NCBI GenBank assembly: GCA_026645575.1
Contig: JAPKMW010000044.1
Span: 16,107-80,106 of the forward strand
From: Caldilineaceae bacterium
Lineage (GTDB): Bacteria > Chloroflexota > Anaerolineae > Caldilineales > Caldilineaceae
DNA: 64,000 nt
Direction: 5' to 3'
Below are positions 55,217 to 64,000 of this stretch, piece after piece. The notes below the pieces were generated by a model that made no database searches, was not told the origin of the DNA, and worked only from the letters and a program-made list of their open reading frames with translations. The position numbers and the translations under genes are program-made. Each line of letters begins with the position of its first letter. Position 1 is the stretch's first letter.

Positions 55217-58200
55217 ATGTCCATACACGTTGCCCTGAATCACAAAACCCATTATCTCTATGAGCGTCCGGTTCTCCTCGCGCCTCATATTCTGCGGTTG
55301 CGACCGGCGCCCCATAGCCGCACGCCGATTGAAGCGTACTCGCTGCGCATTCGACCGGAAACCCACTTTATCAATTGGCAGCAAGATCCCTTTGGCAACT
55401 ACCAGGCACGGGTGGTCTTCCCGGAAAAGGCGAAGGAACTCTACATCGAAGTCGATGTGGTGGCCGATATGACAGTGCTGAACCCCTTTGACTTTTTTGT
55501 CGAAGAGTACGCCGAGCAGTACCCCTTCGCCTATGATGAGCCATTAGCGAAAGAATTGATCCCCTATCTGGAGATTCGCGAGCAGGGGCCGCGGCTCATG
55601 GCCTGGTTGGCAAAGGTGGATCGTAGCGAGAAGCGGATTGTCGATTTTCTGGTAGCGCTCAACCAGCAACTTTACCAGGACATTGCCTATACTATCCGCA
55701 TGGAGCCAGGGGTGCAAAGCTGCGAAGAGACGCTGGAACGGGCCATCGGCTCCTGTCGCGATTCGGGCTGGTTGCTGGTGCAGATTCTGCGCCATTTGGG
55801 GTTGGCTGCGCGCTTTGTCTCCGGCTATCTGGTACAATTGACCGCCGATGTACCCGCGCTCGATGGTCCTTCCGGCCCGGTCAGCGATTTCACCGATCTG
55901 CACGCCTGGGCCGAGGTCTATGTACCGGGCGCGGGCTGGATTGGGCTAGATCCCACTTCCGGCCTCTTTGCCGGCGAGGGGCATATCCCGCTGGCCTGTA
56001 CGCCTGATCCGGCCAGCGCCGCCCCTGTCACTGGCGGCTATTTTGGCGCAGCGGTCAAGACTGACTTTGCTTTTGCCAACAGCGTCACCCGGTTGCGCGA
56101 AGATCCACGCGTCACCAAACCCTACACCGAAGAGCAGTGGCAGGCCATTGCGGCGCTGGGTCATCAAGTTGATGCCGAACTAGAAGCGGGTGATGTGCGC
56201 TTAACGATGGGCGGCGAACCGACTTTTGTCTCGATTGATGACATGCAGGCGCCCGAATGGAACACCACCGCCGATGGACCACAAAAACGGCAGCGCGCCA
56301 ATGTGCTTGTGCGTCGATTGCACGATGCCTTTGGCGCCGGCGGCATTCTTCACTACGGCCAGGGCAAATGGTATCCCGGCGAAGAGTTGCCCCGCTGGAA
56401 GCTGGCCGCCTACTGGCGCACCGATGGCGTCCCCCTCTGGCGCGAACCCGATCTGCTGGCCGACATCAGCGAAGATTATCACGTTGACGTAGAGGATGCC
56501 GAACGTTTTATGACGCGCCTCTGTGAGTGGCTGCAACTGAAACCGGAGTATGCGCAACCGGCCTACGAAGACGCCTTCTACTACATCTTGGAAGAGGATC
56601 GTTTACCGAATAACATTGACCCGCTCAAGGCCGATCTAAAAGACCCGCTGGAACGCCGTCGGCTGGCCGCACTTTTGGAGCGAGGGCTGAACACCCCCAA
56701 AGGCTATGTCCTGCCCATCCGTTGGGACTATGGCAGCCAATACTGGTCGAGCGCCAAATGGGAGTTTCGCCGCCAACATCTCTTTCTCACCCCCGGCGAT
56801 TCACCGATGGGCTTGCGTCTCCCGCTCAGCGGTCTGCCGGCAGTTGCCGAAGAAGAACAGGAACCCACCTTTGAGCGCACCCTGCTGGAAGAACTTCCCG
56901 CCCTGCCTGACTATCATGAGGTCGTTCAGGCGCGCGCAGAAGGTGCTGGAATTACGAATTACGAATTACGAATTACGCGTTCGCAGGACACCCCCGCAAC
57001 ACGAATCACGCATCACGAATCACGAATCACGGTTCGCAAAGAGGTTCCTCGCACGGCCATCTGTATCGAGCCGCGCAATGGGCTGCTCTTTATTTTCCTG
57101 CCGCCATTGAGCTATTTGGAGCATTACTTAGAACTGCTGGCGGCGATTGAGATGACGGCCAAAGCGCTCAATATTCCGGTCGTGCTGGAAGGCTATGACC
57201 CGCCGACCGACTACCGCCTGCAAAAGATCCTGGTGACGCCTGACCCTGGCGTGATTGAAGTGAATATTCACCCGGCGCACAACTGGTCGGAACTGGTCAA
57301 CAACACGCTGAAACTATACGAAGAAGCCCGCCTATCACGGCTGGGAACCGAAAAGTTTATGCAGGATGGTCGCCACACCGGCACGGGCGGCGGCAACCAT
57401 GTCACCCTCGGCGCGGCCACTCCGCTCGACAGCCCCTTCTTGCGCCGACCCGATCTATTGCGCAGCTTGATCACCTTTTGGCAACACCATCCCGGTCTCT
57501 CTTATCTCTTTTCCGGCATGTTTATCGGCCCGACCAGTCAAGCGCCCCGCATTGATGAAGGGCGGGAAGATCATCTGTACGAAGTAGAGATCGCCTTTCA
57601 ACAATTGCCGGAGCCAGGTCAACCGGTGCCGCCGTGGCTGGTGGATCGGGTGTTGCGTAATCTGCTGGTTGACATCACCGGCAACACCCATCGCGCCGAG
57701 TTCTGTATCGACAAGCTCTATTCGCCCGATTCGCCCAGTGGCCGTTTGGGGTTGGTCGAGTTGCGCGCTTTTGACATGCCGCCCCACGCCCAGATGAGTT
57801 TGACCCAGATGCTGCTGGTGCGCACACTTATCGCCTGGTTCTGGCAAAAGCCTTATGCCCACAAGTTGGTGCGCTGGGGGACGGAACTCTATGATCGCTT
57901 TCTGCTACCCCACTATGTCGAGACCGATATGCGCGAGGTGGTCGAGGCGCTGCAACTGGCCGGCTATGACTTTAGTTTTGATTGGCTGGCCCCCTTCTTC
58001 GAATTTCGCTTCCCGCGCTATGGCACAGCCCTGGTGCGCGACATCGAGATGGAAGTACGCATGGCAATCGAGCCGTGGCATGTGCTGGGCGAAGAAGTGA
58101 GCAGCCAAGGGACGTCGCGCTATGTCGATTCGTCAGTAGAGAAGGTGCAACTGAAGGTGCGCGGGCTGACCGACGAGCGCTACCTTGTCACCTGTAACGG

Positions 58201-58633
58201 TCGCCGCCTGCCGCTGCGCAACACCGGTGTGCATGGCGAATATGTGGCCGCCGTGCGTTATCAAGCGTGGCAACCGCCATCGTCCTTGCACCCAACGGTG
58301 CGGGTGCAAGCGCCGCTGGTCTTTGACATTATCGACCGCTGGAATGGCCGAGCGATTGGCGGCTGTACTTATCATGTCGTACATCCCGGCGGGCGCTCAT
58401 ATGATGATTTGCCAGTCAACGCCAATGTCGCCCAGTCGCGGCGCATCAGCCGTTTCTGGGATTATGGTCACACCCCCGGCGGTGTTTCCTATTCCCCAAC
58501 GACGCCCCCACCCATGCGCCGCCTCTTCCGTACTGTAGGCAGTCGCTTTGGGCCGGCCACCATCCCGCCCGCGGAACTCAATCCTGAGTTCCCCCATACG
58601 TTAGATTTACGATGGAATCCACAACGGTTGTAG
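55217..58633 (+). CDS. Transglutaminase-like plus DUF2126 protein
   Basis: 1138 residues. The N-terminal 300 residues are a transglutaminase-like domain: SCRDSGWLLVQILRHLGLAA (Cys), HAWAEVYVPGAGWIGLDPTS (His and Asp). The rest is DUF2126: LTMGGEPTFVSIDDMQAPEW, GGILHYGQGKWYPGEELPRW, RTAICIEPRNGLLFIFLPPL, GTGGGNHVTLGAATPLDSPF, TSQAPRIDEGREDHLYEVEI and AFDMPPHAQMSLTQMLLVRT. Large two-domain members are known. Residues 579-605 are not part of the family; they translate an in-frame heptamer array. The last 22 bases overlap the start of the next gene. No strong ribosome site. With ATP-grasp and alpha-E partners it should ligate or cut peptide bonds. Confidence 0.92.
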   Translation: MSIHVALNHKTHYLYERPVLLAPHILRLRPAPHSRTPIEAYSLRIRPETHFINWQQDPFGNYQARVVFPEKAKELYIEVDVVADMTVLNPFDFFVEEYAEQYPFAYDEPLAKELIPYLEIREQGPRLMAWLAKVDRSEKRIVDFLVALNQQLYQDIAYTIRMEPGVQSCEETLERAIGSCRDSGWLLVQILRHLGLAARFVSGYLVQLTADVPALDGPSGPVSDFTDLHAWAEVYVPGAGWIGLDPTSGLFAGEGHIPLACTPDPASAAPVTGGYFGAAVKTDFAFANSVTRLREDPRVTKPYTEEQWQAIAALGHQVDAELEAGDVRLTMGGEPTFVSIDDMQAPEWNTTADGPQKRQRANVLVRRLHDAFGAGGILHYGQGKWYPGEELPRWKLAAYWRTDGVPLWREPDLLADISEDYHVDVEDAERFMTRLCEWLQLKPEYAQPAYEDAFYYILEEDRLPNNIDPLKADLKDPLERRRLAALLERGLNTPKGYVLPIRWDYGSQYWSSAKWEFRRQHLFLTPGDSPMGLRLPLSGLPAVAEEEQEPTFERTLLEELPALPDYHEVVQARAEGAGITNYELRITRSQDTPATRITHHESRITVRKEVPRTAICIEPRNGLLFIFLPPLSYLEHYLELLAAIEMTAKALNIPVVLEGYDPPTDYRLQKILVTPDPGVIEVNIHPAHNWSELVNNTLKLYEEARLSRLGTEKFMQDGRHTGTGGGNHVTLGAATPLDSPFLRRPDLLRSLITFWQHHPGLSYLFSGMFIGPTSQAPRIDEGREDHLYEVEIAFQQLPEPGQPVPPWLVDRVLRNLLVDITGNTHRAEFCIDKLYSPDSPSGRLGLVELRAFDMPPHAQMSLTQMLLVRTLIAWFWQKPYAHKLVRWGTELYDRFLLPHYVETDMREVVEALQLAGYDFSFDWLAPFFEFRFPRYGTALVRDIEMEVRMAIEPWHVLGEEVSSQGTSRYVDSSVEKVQLKVRGLTDERYLVTCNGRRLPLRNTGVHGEYVAAVRYQAWQPPSSLHPTVRVQAPLVFDIIDRWNGRAIGGCTYHVVHPGGRSYDDLPVNANVAQSRRISRFWDYGHTPGGVSYSPTTPPPMRRLFRTVGSRFGPATIPPAELNPEFPHTLDLRWNPQRL
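56951..57031. repeat. GAATYAC heptamer array inside the transglutaminase gene
   Basis: Four copies of GAATTAC, then 28 bp, then GAATCAC-type copies (one is GCATCAC). The array is 81 bp, a multiple of three, and adds residues 579-605 (ITNYELRIT..., THHESRIT) to DUF2126 without breaking the frame. The intergenic copy at 39609-39682 shares its ACGAATC unit. Confidence 0.8.
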
Positions 58634-61278
58634 GCAGTTCCCTAGTCAATCAGATCCTGAGCCTACCTTGGGGTAGTGCGCCAATCGATAGTAATGCAAT
58701 GAATGTAGCGTGGCTGGCGGGTTATCAACCCACTGCAAGCAGTTATGACGAGATGTGGCAACCAGGGGGGCAGATTCGCCCCCACTGGCAACCGCTCGCG
58801 CAGGTGCTGGCGGCGCTGGGTGGCGGCGGCATGGAGCGCTTGCAACAGGATGTGCGTCGGCTGGTGCGCGAAAATGGCGTCACCTACAATGTCCACGGTG
58901 CGAGCGACGGTCTGCAACGCCCCTGGCCGCTCGACATGATCCCGCTCATCATCAGCGAAGCCGAATGGGCGGTGATCGAGGCGGGGGTAATCCAGCGGGC
59001 GGAGTTGCTCAACCTGGTTTTGAAAGACCTTTACGGCCCGCGCCGGTTGATTAGCGAAGGGCTGTTACCATTAGAGCTAATTTACGGCCACCCCGGTTTT
59101 TTGCGTCCCTGTGATGGCGTTTTCCAGCCGGGTGAGCGCCAATTGTTGGTCTATGGCGCTGACCTGGCGCGTGGCCCCGATGGGCGGATGTGGGTGATCG
59201 GAGATCGCACCCAAGCGCCCTCCGGGGCGGGCTATGCCCTGGAAAACCGCACGGTGATGGGGACGGTGATGCGCTCCATGTTCGCCCAAGGGCGCATTCA
59301 ATATCTCTCCAATTTCTTCCGCACCCTGCAAAACACCCTTGCCAACCTGACGCCCCGCCCCACCGAAACACCGCGCATTGTGTTGATGACCCCTGGCCCC
59401 TACAACGAAACCTACTTTGAACATGCCTATTTGGCCGCCTATCTTGGCTACACGCTGGTGCAGGGCAATGATCTGACCATGGTCGATGGCGGGATTGCGC
59501 TCAAGTCGCTGGGCGGGTTGCAACCGGTGGATGTAATTTTGCGCCGCGTCGATGACACCTTTTGCGACCCGTTGGAACTGCGTGAGGATTCCTACCTGGG
59601 TGTCACTGGGTTGCTCGAAGCGGTGCGGCGGCGCAAGGTCGTGGTTGCCAACCCGCTGGGCAGCAGCGTTTTGGAAAATATCGGCCTCATGGCCTTTCTG
59701 CCGTCACTGGCAAACCATCTGTTAGGCGAGGAATTAATTCTACCAACGGCCACCACGCACTGGTGTGGCGACCGGGCCAAACTGAATTATGTGCTTGACC
59801 ATTTGGCCGAATTGGTGATCAAACCGATTGGGCGGCAAGCTGTTACCAGCACCGTCTTTGGCAATCGTTTGAGCCGCAAAGCGTTGACCCAATTGCGCGC
59901 CCAGATTAAAGCGAACCCGCAATATTTTGTCGGGCAGGAGCAGGTGAGCTTTTCGACCACCCCCTGTTTTATCGACGGCAAGTTGGAAGCGCGCCATACG
60001 GTGTTGCGCAGCTTTGCCGTGGCCGGCAACACGGGTTATGTCGTCATGCCCGGCGGTCTCACCCGGAGTGCGGCGGCGGAAGGCGACTACTTTGTCTCCA
60101 ACAGCACCGGCGGCATCAGCAAGGACACTTGGGTGCTAGCCGCCGAACCGCAACAGCATGTCAGTCTTTGGCAACAGGTCGGTCAGATCGAAACGACTTA
60201 CAATGACAACCTGTTGCCCAGTCGCGCTGCCGAAAATCTCTTCTGGGTCGGGCGCTACACCGAACGGGCCGAAAGCACCGCCCGGCTGTTGCGCGTCATC
60301 TTCGATTACCTGAGCGGTGATGATCTGACGGTTGATAGTGCGCATCTTTCCGAGCAGATGCGCAAGCCTGACGCTGTTGAACGCACTTGCCTGAACCAAT
60401 TGTTGCGCGCCTTGACCCAGGTGACCATGACCTATCCTGGCTTTGTTGGCGAAGAGAATGGGATGCGGCTGGCCCAGCCCAACGCCGAATTACTCGCCCT
60501 GAGTTTGGAAAGTACACGCACCGGCGGTCTGGCGGCGGATCTGCGGGCGATGCTCTATGCCGCCTACGCCATTCGCGATCTCTGGTCAGTGGACACCTGG
60601 CGGGTGATCAACGAGTTGGAAGCGCCCTGGAATCAACTGGCGCAAAAGAAGGAGAGCAAACTCGAAGATGTCCAGCGCGAGCTAAACCGCCTGATCACCC
60701 AGTTGATGGCGCTGGCCGGTCTACACAACGAGAGCATGATCCACACCGCGCGCTGGCTGCTGCTCGACATGGGTCGCCGTCTGGAACGGGCCATGCGCAC
60801 CATTGCCTTTATCCGGGCCACGCTGGTCGCGCCCCAGCCGCCGGCCACCCAACATCTGTTGCTGGAGAGCGTTCTCAAAACGACGGAGACAATCATCACC
60901 TATCGCCGCCGCTACCGGGCCAATTTGCAGTTGCAGCCGGTGCTGGATCTGCTGCTGTTGGATGATAAAAACCCGCGCGCTTTGCTCTATCAATTTAACC
61001 AACTCCAAAGCCACCTCAGCAAGTTACCGCGACCGGTCGCCGACTATCGCATCAGCCAGGAAGAGCAGTTATTGCTGGAAGCGTATACCCGTCTCCGGCT
61101 GGCGGACACGGCCCGGCTGGCCCAAGTTTCCCCAGAAACGGGGCTGTGCCAGGAACTCGACAAGTTGATGGCCGAGTTGACGGCGCTGCTCAGTCAACTG
61201 TCGAATGTGCTGACCCAACACTACTTCACCCACGCCCAACCGCACCACCAGTTTGGGGCGATCCAGGTGGATCGGTAG
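58612..61278 (+). CDS. CP-ATP-grasp and alpha-E fusion protein
   Basis: 888 residues. Residues 60-500 repeat the CP-ATP-grasp layout of the first cluster gene (WPLDMIPLIISEAEWAVIEA, YGADLARGPDGRMWVIGDRT, FLPSLANHLLGEELILPTAT, YVVMPGGLTRSAAAEGDYFV, GGISKDTWVLAAEP). A linker leads to an alpha-E domain from about 535 (LLPSRAAENLFWVGRYTERA + ESTARLLRVI) to 875. The first 50 residues vary, and a start at ATG 58699 is also possible; ATG 58612 overlaps the transglutaminase gene by 22 bases. It is a natural fusion of the two proteins encoded separately upstream, so both genes are paralogous pairs. A role as the second ligase of the pathway is inferred. Confidence 0.92.
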   Translation: MESTTVVGSSLVNQILSLPWGSAPIDSNAMNVAWLAGYQPTASSYDEMWQPGGQIRPHWQPLAQVLAALGGGGMERLQQDVRRLVRENGVTYNVHGASDGLQRPWPLDMIPLIISEAEWAVIEAGVIQRAELLNLVLKDLYGPRRLISEGLLPLELIYGHPGFLRPCDGVFQPGERQLLVYGADLARGPDGRMWVIGDRTQAPSGAGYALENRTVMGTVMRSMFAQGRIQYLSNFFRTLQNTLANLTPRPTETPRIVLMTPGPYNETYFEHAYLAAYLGYTLVQGNDLTMVDGGIALKSLGGLQPVDVILRRVDDTFCDPLELREDSYLGVTGLLEAVRRRKVVVANPLGSSVLENIGLMAFLPSLANHLLGEELILPTATTHWCGDRAKLNYVLDHLAELVIKPIGRQAVTSTVFGNRLSRKALTQLRAQIKANPQYFVGQEQVSFSTTPCFIDGKLEARHTVLRSFAVAGNTGYVVMPGGLTRSAAAEGDYFVSNSTGGISKDTWVLAAEPQQHVSLWQQVGQIETTYNDNLLPSRAAENLFWVGRYTERAESTARLLRVIFDYLSGDDLTVDSAHLSEQMRKPDAVERTCLNQLLRALTQVTMTYPGFVGEENGMRLAQPNAELLALSLESTRTGGLAADLRAMLYAAYAIRDLWSVDTWRVINELEAPWNQLAQKKESKLEDVQRELNRLITQLMALAGLHNESMIHTARWLLLDMGRRLERAMRTIAFIRATLVAPQPPATQHLLLESVLKTTETIITYRRRYRANLQLQPVLDLLLLDDKNPRALLYQFNQLQSHLSKLPRPVADYRISQEEQLLLEAYTRLRLADTARLAQVSPETGLCQELDKLMAELTALLSQLSNVLTQHYFTHAQPHHQFGAIQVDR

Positions 61279-61327
61279 AATGGGAAACAGAGAGGGACAG
61301 AGAAACGGGCGACCATGAAAAATGTGA

Positions 61328-61355
61328 TTGACAGAATCGCAAAAGTGGATATACT
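61328..61355 (+). promoter_or_regulatory. Promoter of the CHAT-SIR2 gene or its leader
   Basis: TTGACA, 16 bp, TATACT. It gives a leader of about 370 nt. The 61279-61735 gap is AT-richer than the cluster before it and holds no credible gene. Confidence 0.6.
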
Positions 61356-61608
61356 AGAAACAGATTCTTACGGCTCAACAAGAACATCTATTCTATTTCT
61401 CTGACTTTATCACCAGACGCTACCAAAAAACAGTGAGGATGGCTCCGCTTTTAGCTGGAACCCTTCTATTTATCGATTTTCTGGCAAATGGCCGGAAGCG
61501 GTGTTTTTTGGGAGAGTAGGCTGCATTCATCTAATCGCGGTTTATAGAGTGTCAACCCAATAGTCGCGATGGATCGTTTCATATAATGTTCGCGTGCTAC
61601 TTATAGAC

Positions 61609-61677
61609 AAACCATATAAAAGTCGCGCATTCAAACACAGAGAAATACTGGTCTATTTGTGCGACTTTTATGGGTTT
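61609..61677. repeat. Inverted repeat upstream of the CHAT-SIR2 gene
   Basis: AAACCATATAAAAGTCGCGC + A and TGTGCGACTTTTATGGGTTT pair with two interruptions around a 28 bp loop. It is not related by sequence to the other repeats. It could be a leader hairpin or the mark of an inserted segment. Confidence 0.65.
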
Positions 61678-61735
61678 TATCTATTAGCATCTTGGCAACA
61701 CCACTATAGATTATTTAAGTCTCGTGGATCAGAAA

Positions 61736-63994
61736 ATGGCAAACAAGCAGTTGACTGTCAAAACGATATTGGTGATAGGAGTGAATCCCAAAGATACAAC
61801 GCGGCTGCGACTCGATCAAGAGATTCGTGAAATTGAAAACTCGTTACAACGAGCAAAGAAACGGAACGAGTTTACCTTAAAGTACACTCTCGCTGCACGT
61901 CAGGAGGATGTTCGTAGGGCAATGTTGGATTACAATCCTAACATTGTACATTATTGTGGACATGGTTTCAAGGAAAGCGGGATAGTATTTGAGGATAAAT
62001 CAGGTGTTGCTAAACCTGTGCCTTCTGAAGCCCTAGCTGCTTTTTTTGAGTTATTTTCCGGAATGGTAGAGTGCGTTGTTTTGAATGCTTGCTATTCTGA
62101 AAATCAAGCAGTAGCTATCGCACAACACGTCAAATATGTAGTAGGGATACAAAAAGAGATTTCTGATGAGGCGGCTATCGTATTCACCACTGCATTTTAT
62201 GATTCGTTGGGTGCCGGGAAGCCTGTTGATTCTGCATATAAAGTTGCTTGCAATGCTATCCTGTTCGCCGGTTTACCACAAAATCCAATGCCCATACTTA
62301 GAATAAATAGAGGTAGCCACAAAGAGCCTTTGATAGTTGGTGATGGTTCCAATGACGAAAGCGTAAAAGGTTTAACTTCCTATTCAGGTAACGGGGTTTC
62401 GCCCGATTTACAACGTGATTTACGTGAAGGTCGTGTTGTGCCTTTCGTTGGACCAGGTGTAACGTTACAGGTTCGCAACCGTAGCACAGGTCAACCCCTC
62501 TTTCCGAGTTGGACTGAGGTACTTCGACAAGCCGCTGACCGCCTTGAACAGAAACATCTTTCTAGTGAAGCAAAAATTTTGCACACAATGCTTGAATCTA
62601 CTAATGCTGATTATCTGGAAATTGCCCAAAAGGCGCGCGAATGGCTTGGAGCAAGTTGGTATGAATTCTTGCGAGATCAACTTGATCCGGATCTAGAACA
62701 GGCAATAGAAGATAGTTTTGAACTTGCACGCGCAATTTGGGGTTTTGGAAACACCGGTTCTAAGTTAATTGTCACTACAAATTTTGATCGGGTACTATGG
62801 TGGGCATGTCCCCCTTCCATCCAGAAACAGGTACGACGTTGGACAATTGAATCATCAGCAGAGCAAAGTGTATTGGGGCGCCAAAATCGTTCATATCCAA
62901 TCTTATGGCATCTTCACGGCAATATAGAAGATGCGGAGGGAATGATTTTAACCAGAAAGCATTATCAAGAACTGTATCCAACTAATAAGAGAAAAAAGAT
63001 CCAATATCAAGCAGCAATAACTACCCTCCATCTTCTCCTGTACCAGAAAACTTTACTCTTTATTGGCTTTGATCTGTCGGATCCATACGCAGTTGCACAG
63101 CTACTTTGGATCAAAAATATTTTTAGCCATAGTATTAGCCATTATGCCCTTTTTCATAGAAAAGAGATGCAAGCCTTTCAAACACTAAAACTTCCATTTG
63201 AACCAGTTCTATTCAACGACTATGATGACCTTTCAGAGCTTGTTCACAACTTAGGCCAATTAGCGACAGACGCTGAAACAGCCACTCAGCGGATTAATAA
63301 GATATCGGAAAAGTTTGATCCTGCCGTCTTGAATGTTATCCTGGAGCTAATCGATAATCTGGTCGAAGATGGAAATGACCCAGACATTATTTTGAAACAA
63401 CTTGAAGAAATTCAGAAAGGTATAGACGGAGGTACAGTTATCGCAAAAGCGATTGATGTAGCGGAAAATCTTGAAGAAGAATTATCTCAGCGCACAGAAG
63501 AAGCAAAGGACACTGAATTAAAGTGCTTGGCACGCATACAAGATATTGATTCAATGCTTTCTGACATTTCTCAACGCCGAACCAAAATTTCTACCATTAC
63601 CGGTGTACATCGCGCACGAATAGTGCAAAATATTCTTAATGATTTTGCCCTTGCAGTTGAAAAATTGCGTAGTATCCTAAAACGGGAACTACAACGTACT
63701 AATTTGACTAATGAACACTGGCTAGAACAATTTAATGTCAAGCAGATGAGCCGTCATGCAGCTGAACTATGCAAATTACATATTCACAAAGAATTATCAA
63801 AGTGGCCAGAACAATGTTCACATAAAATTCTTCAGCCGCATATTGAAGCATTTTGGGCAGAAATAATGGATGAAGTTGGAGGCTTACGCCCCGAAGCTTT
63901 TACGACAAGAATCGGAAGATCAATCGCAGATTATGACTTACTGATAAACGCACAACTTACTAATGATCGTCGCAGGGTGCTGAATCAGGGGTAA
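61736..63994 (+). CDS. CHAT protease-like and SIR2-like fusion, candidate defence protein
   Basis: 752 residues from ATG 61736 (a GTG four codons earlier is possible; no ribosome site decides). Residues 10-200 are a CHAT domain with dyad His76 in HYCGHG and Cys119 in VVLNACYS, intact. Residues 230-500 are SIR2-like: LREGRVVPFVGPGV, TTNFD at 347-351 and LHG at 393-395, the residues that bind NAD in SIR2-type NADases. Residues 530-752 are helical and unassigned, with coiled-coil-like stretches. The gene is AT-richer than the window average and alone on its segment, fitting transfer. In defence systems SIR2 domains deplete NAD and CHAT domains cut proteins; a sensor partner is not visible because the window ends six bases later. 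Confidence 0.8.
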   Translation: MANKQLTVKTILVIGVNPKDTTRLRLDQEIREIENSLQRAKKRNEFTLKYTLAARQEDVRRAMLDYNPNIVHYCGHGFKESGIVFEDKSGVAKPVPSEALAAFFELFSGMVECVVLNACYSENQAVAIAQHVKYVVGIQKEISDEAAIVFTTAFYDSLGAGKPVDSAYKVACNAILFAGLPQNPMPILRINRGSHKEPLIVGDGSNDESVKGLTSYSGNGVSPDLQRDLREGRVVPFVGPGVTLQVRNRSTGQPLFPSWTEVLRQAADRLEQKHLSSEAKILHTMLESTNADYLEIAQKAREWLGASWYEFLRDQLDPDLEQAIEDSFELARAIWGFGNTGSKLIVTTNFDRVLWWACPPSIQKQVRRWTIESSAEQSVLGRQNRSYPILWHLHGNIEDAEGMILTRKHYQELYPTNKRKKIQYQAAITTLHLLLYQKTLLFIGFDLSDPYAVAQLLWIKNIFSHSISHYALFHRKEMQAFQTLKLPFEPVLFNDYDDLSELVHNLGQLATDAETATQRINKISEKFDPAVLNVILELIDNLVEDGNDPDIILKQLEEIQKGIDGGTVIAKAIDVAENLEEELSQRTEEAKDTELKCLARIQDIDSMLSDISQRRTKISTITGVHRARIVQNILNDFALAVEKLRSILKRELQRTNLTNEHWLEQFNVKQMSRHAAELCKLHIHKELSKWPEQCSHKILQPHIEAFWAEIMDEVGGLRPEAFTTRIGRSIADYDLLINAQLTNDRRRVLNQG

Positions 63995-64000
63995 CAGGTA

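Noticed and set aside
61594..61830. 78-codon plus-strand open frame before the CHAT-SIR2 gene
   Set aside because: It covers the inverted repeat and runs into the CHAT-SIR2 gene in another frame; no ribosome site and no similarity seen.

Overview
The window (64 kb, moderately GC-rich, no phage, transposase or CRISPR array) looks like chromosome of a Chloroflexota bacterium of the Anaerolineae/Caldilineae kind. This is inferred from gene content: a eukaryote-like double-domain phosphofructokinase, a mycobacterial-type adenosine kinase beside S-adenosylhomocysteinase, DUF5107 and TPR/beta-propeller envelope proteins, and a CP-ATP-grasp/alpha-E/transglutaminase cluster. No ribosomal RNA or marker gene is present to settle it.

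Layout. 0-4 kb: the 5' end of gatB leaving the window on the minus strand, a PQQ-type sugar dehydrogenase lipoprotein, a BNR-repeat protein and three tRNA genes (Pro, Gly, Met) on the minus strand behind a good promoter. 4-10 kb: a DUF5107 lipoprotein with a TPR/TolB-like protein, then a cNMP-binding/glutaredoxin-like/thioredoxin-reductase-like fusion with a YqhA membrane protein. 10-18.7 kb: a minus-strand methyl-cycle and methionine-salvage cluster (mtnA, LOG-family hydrolase, adenosine kinase, GNAT, UDP-glucose dehydrogenase, ahcY, metK). It is preceded by a structured leader with a terminator hairpin and by an unlisted 45-residue exported peptide gene. 18.8-30 kb: a FtsX/MacB-type ABC exporter, M24, S41 and M16 peptidases and a sugar-nucleotide epimerase. 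30-35.7 kb: a CHAT protein that lacks the catalytic Cys, gnd with an RraA-family remnant stuck to its end, a DUF937 protein and an enolase-superfamily enzyme. 35.7-47 kb: envelope proteins (LysM, M23-like), gamma-glutamyltransferase, SWIM protein, MBL hydrolase, msrB, a decayed gene, a GNAT and a TIM-barrel-like protein. 47-52 kb: glycolysis/fermentation genes pyk, D-lactate dehydrogenase and a tandem-duplicated PFK. 52.5-61.3 kb: a four-gene cluster of circularly permuted ATP-grasp, alpha-E, transglutaminase/DUF2126 and an ATP-grasp/alpha-E fusion, predicted to make or modify peptides. 61.3-64 kb: a lower-GC stretch with one CHAT-SIR2 fusion gene, a candidate defence gene.

The strongest unexplained structure is between the genes. 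Almost every gap holds a hairpin-forming repeat. One class is a dispersed palindrome sharing the core CCAGTCACGGACTGGCT and its complement, flanked by complementary TAGTAGTTAC-like ends. Another class is made of 7-8 bp units in short tandem arrays with inverted copies, with a different unit at each locus. Some are nested inside one another, and one array lies in frame inside the transglutaminase gene. Two genes (gnd, pyk) are followed at once by C-terminal remnants of unrelated genes, which points to deletion or recombination at gene ends.
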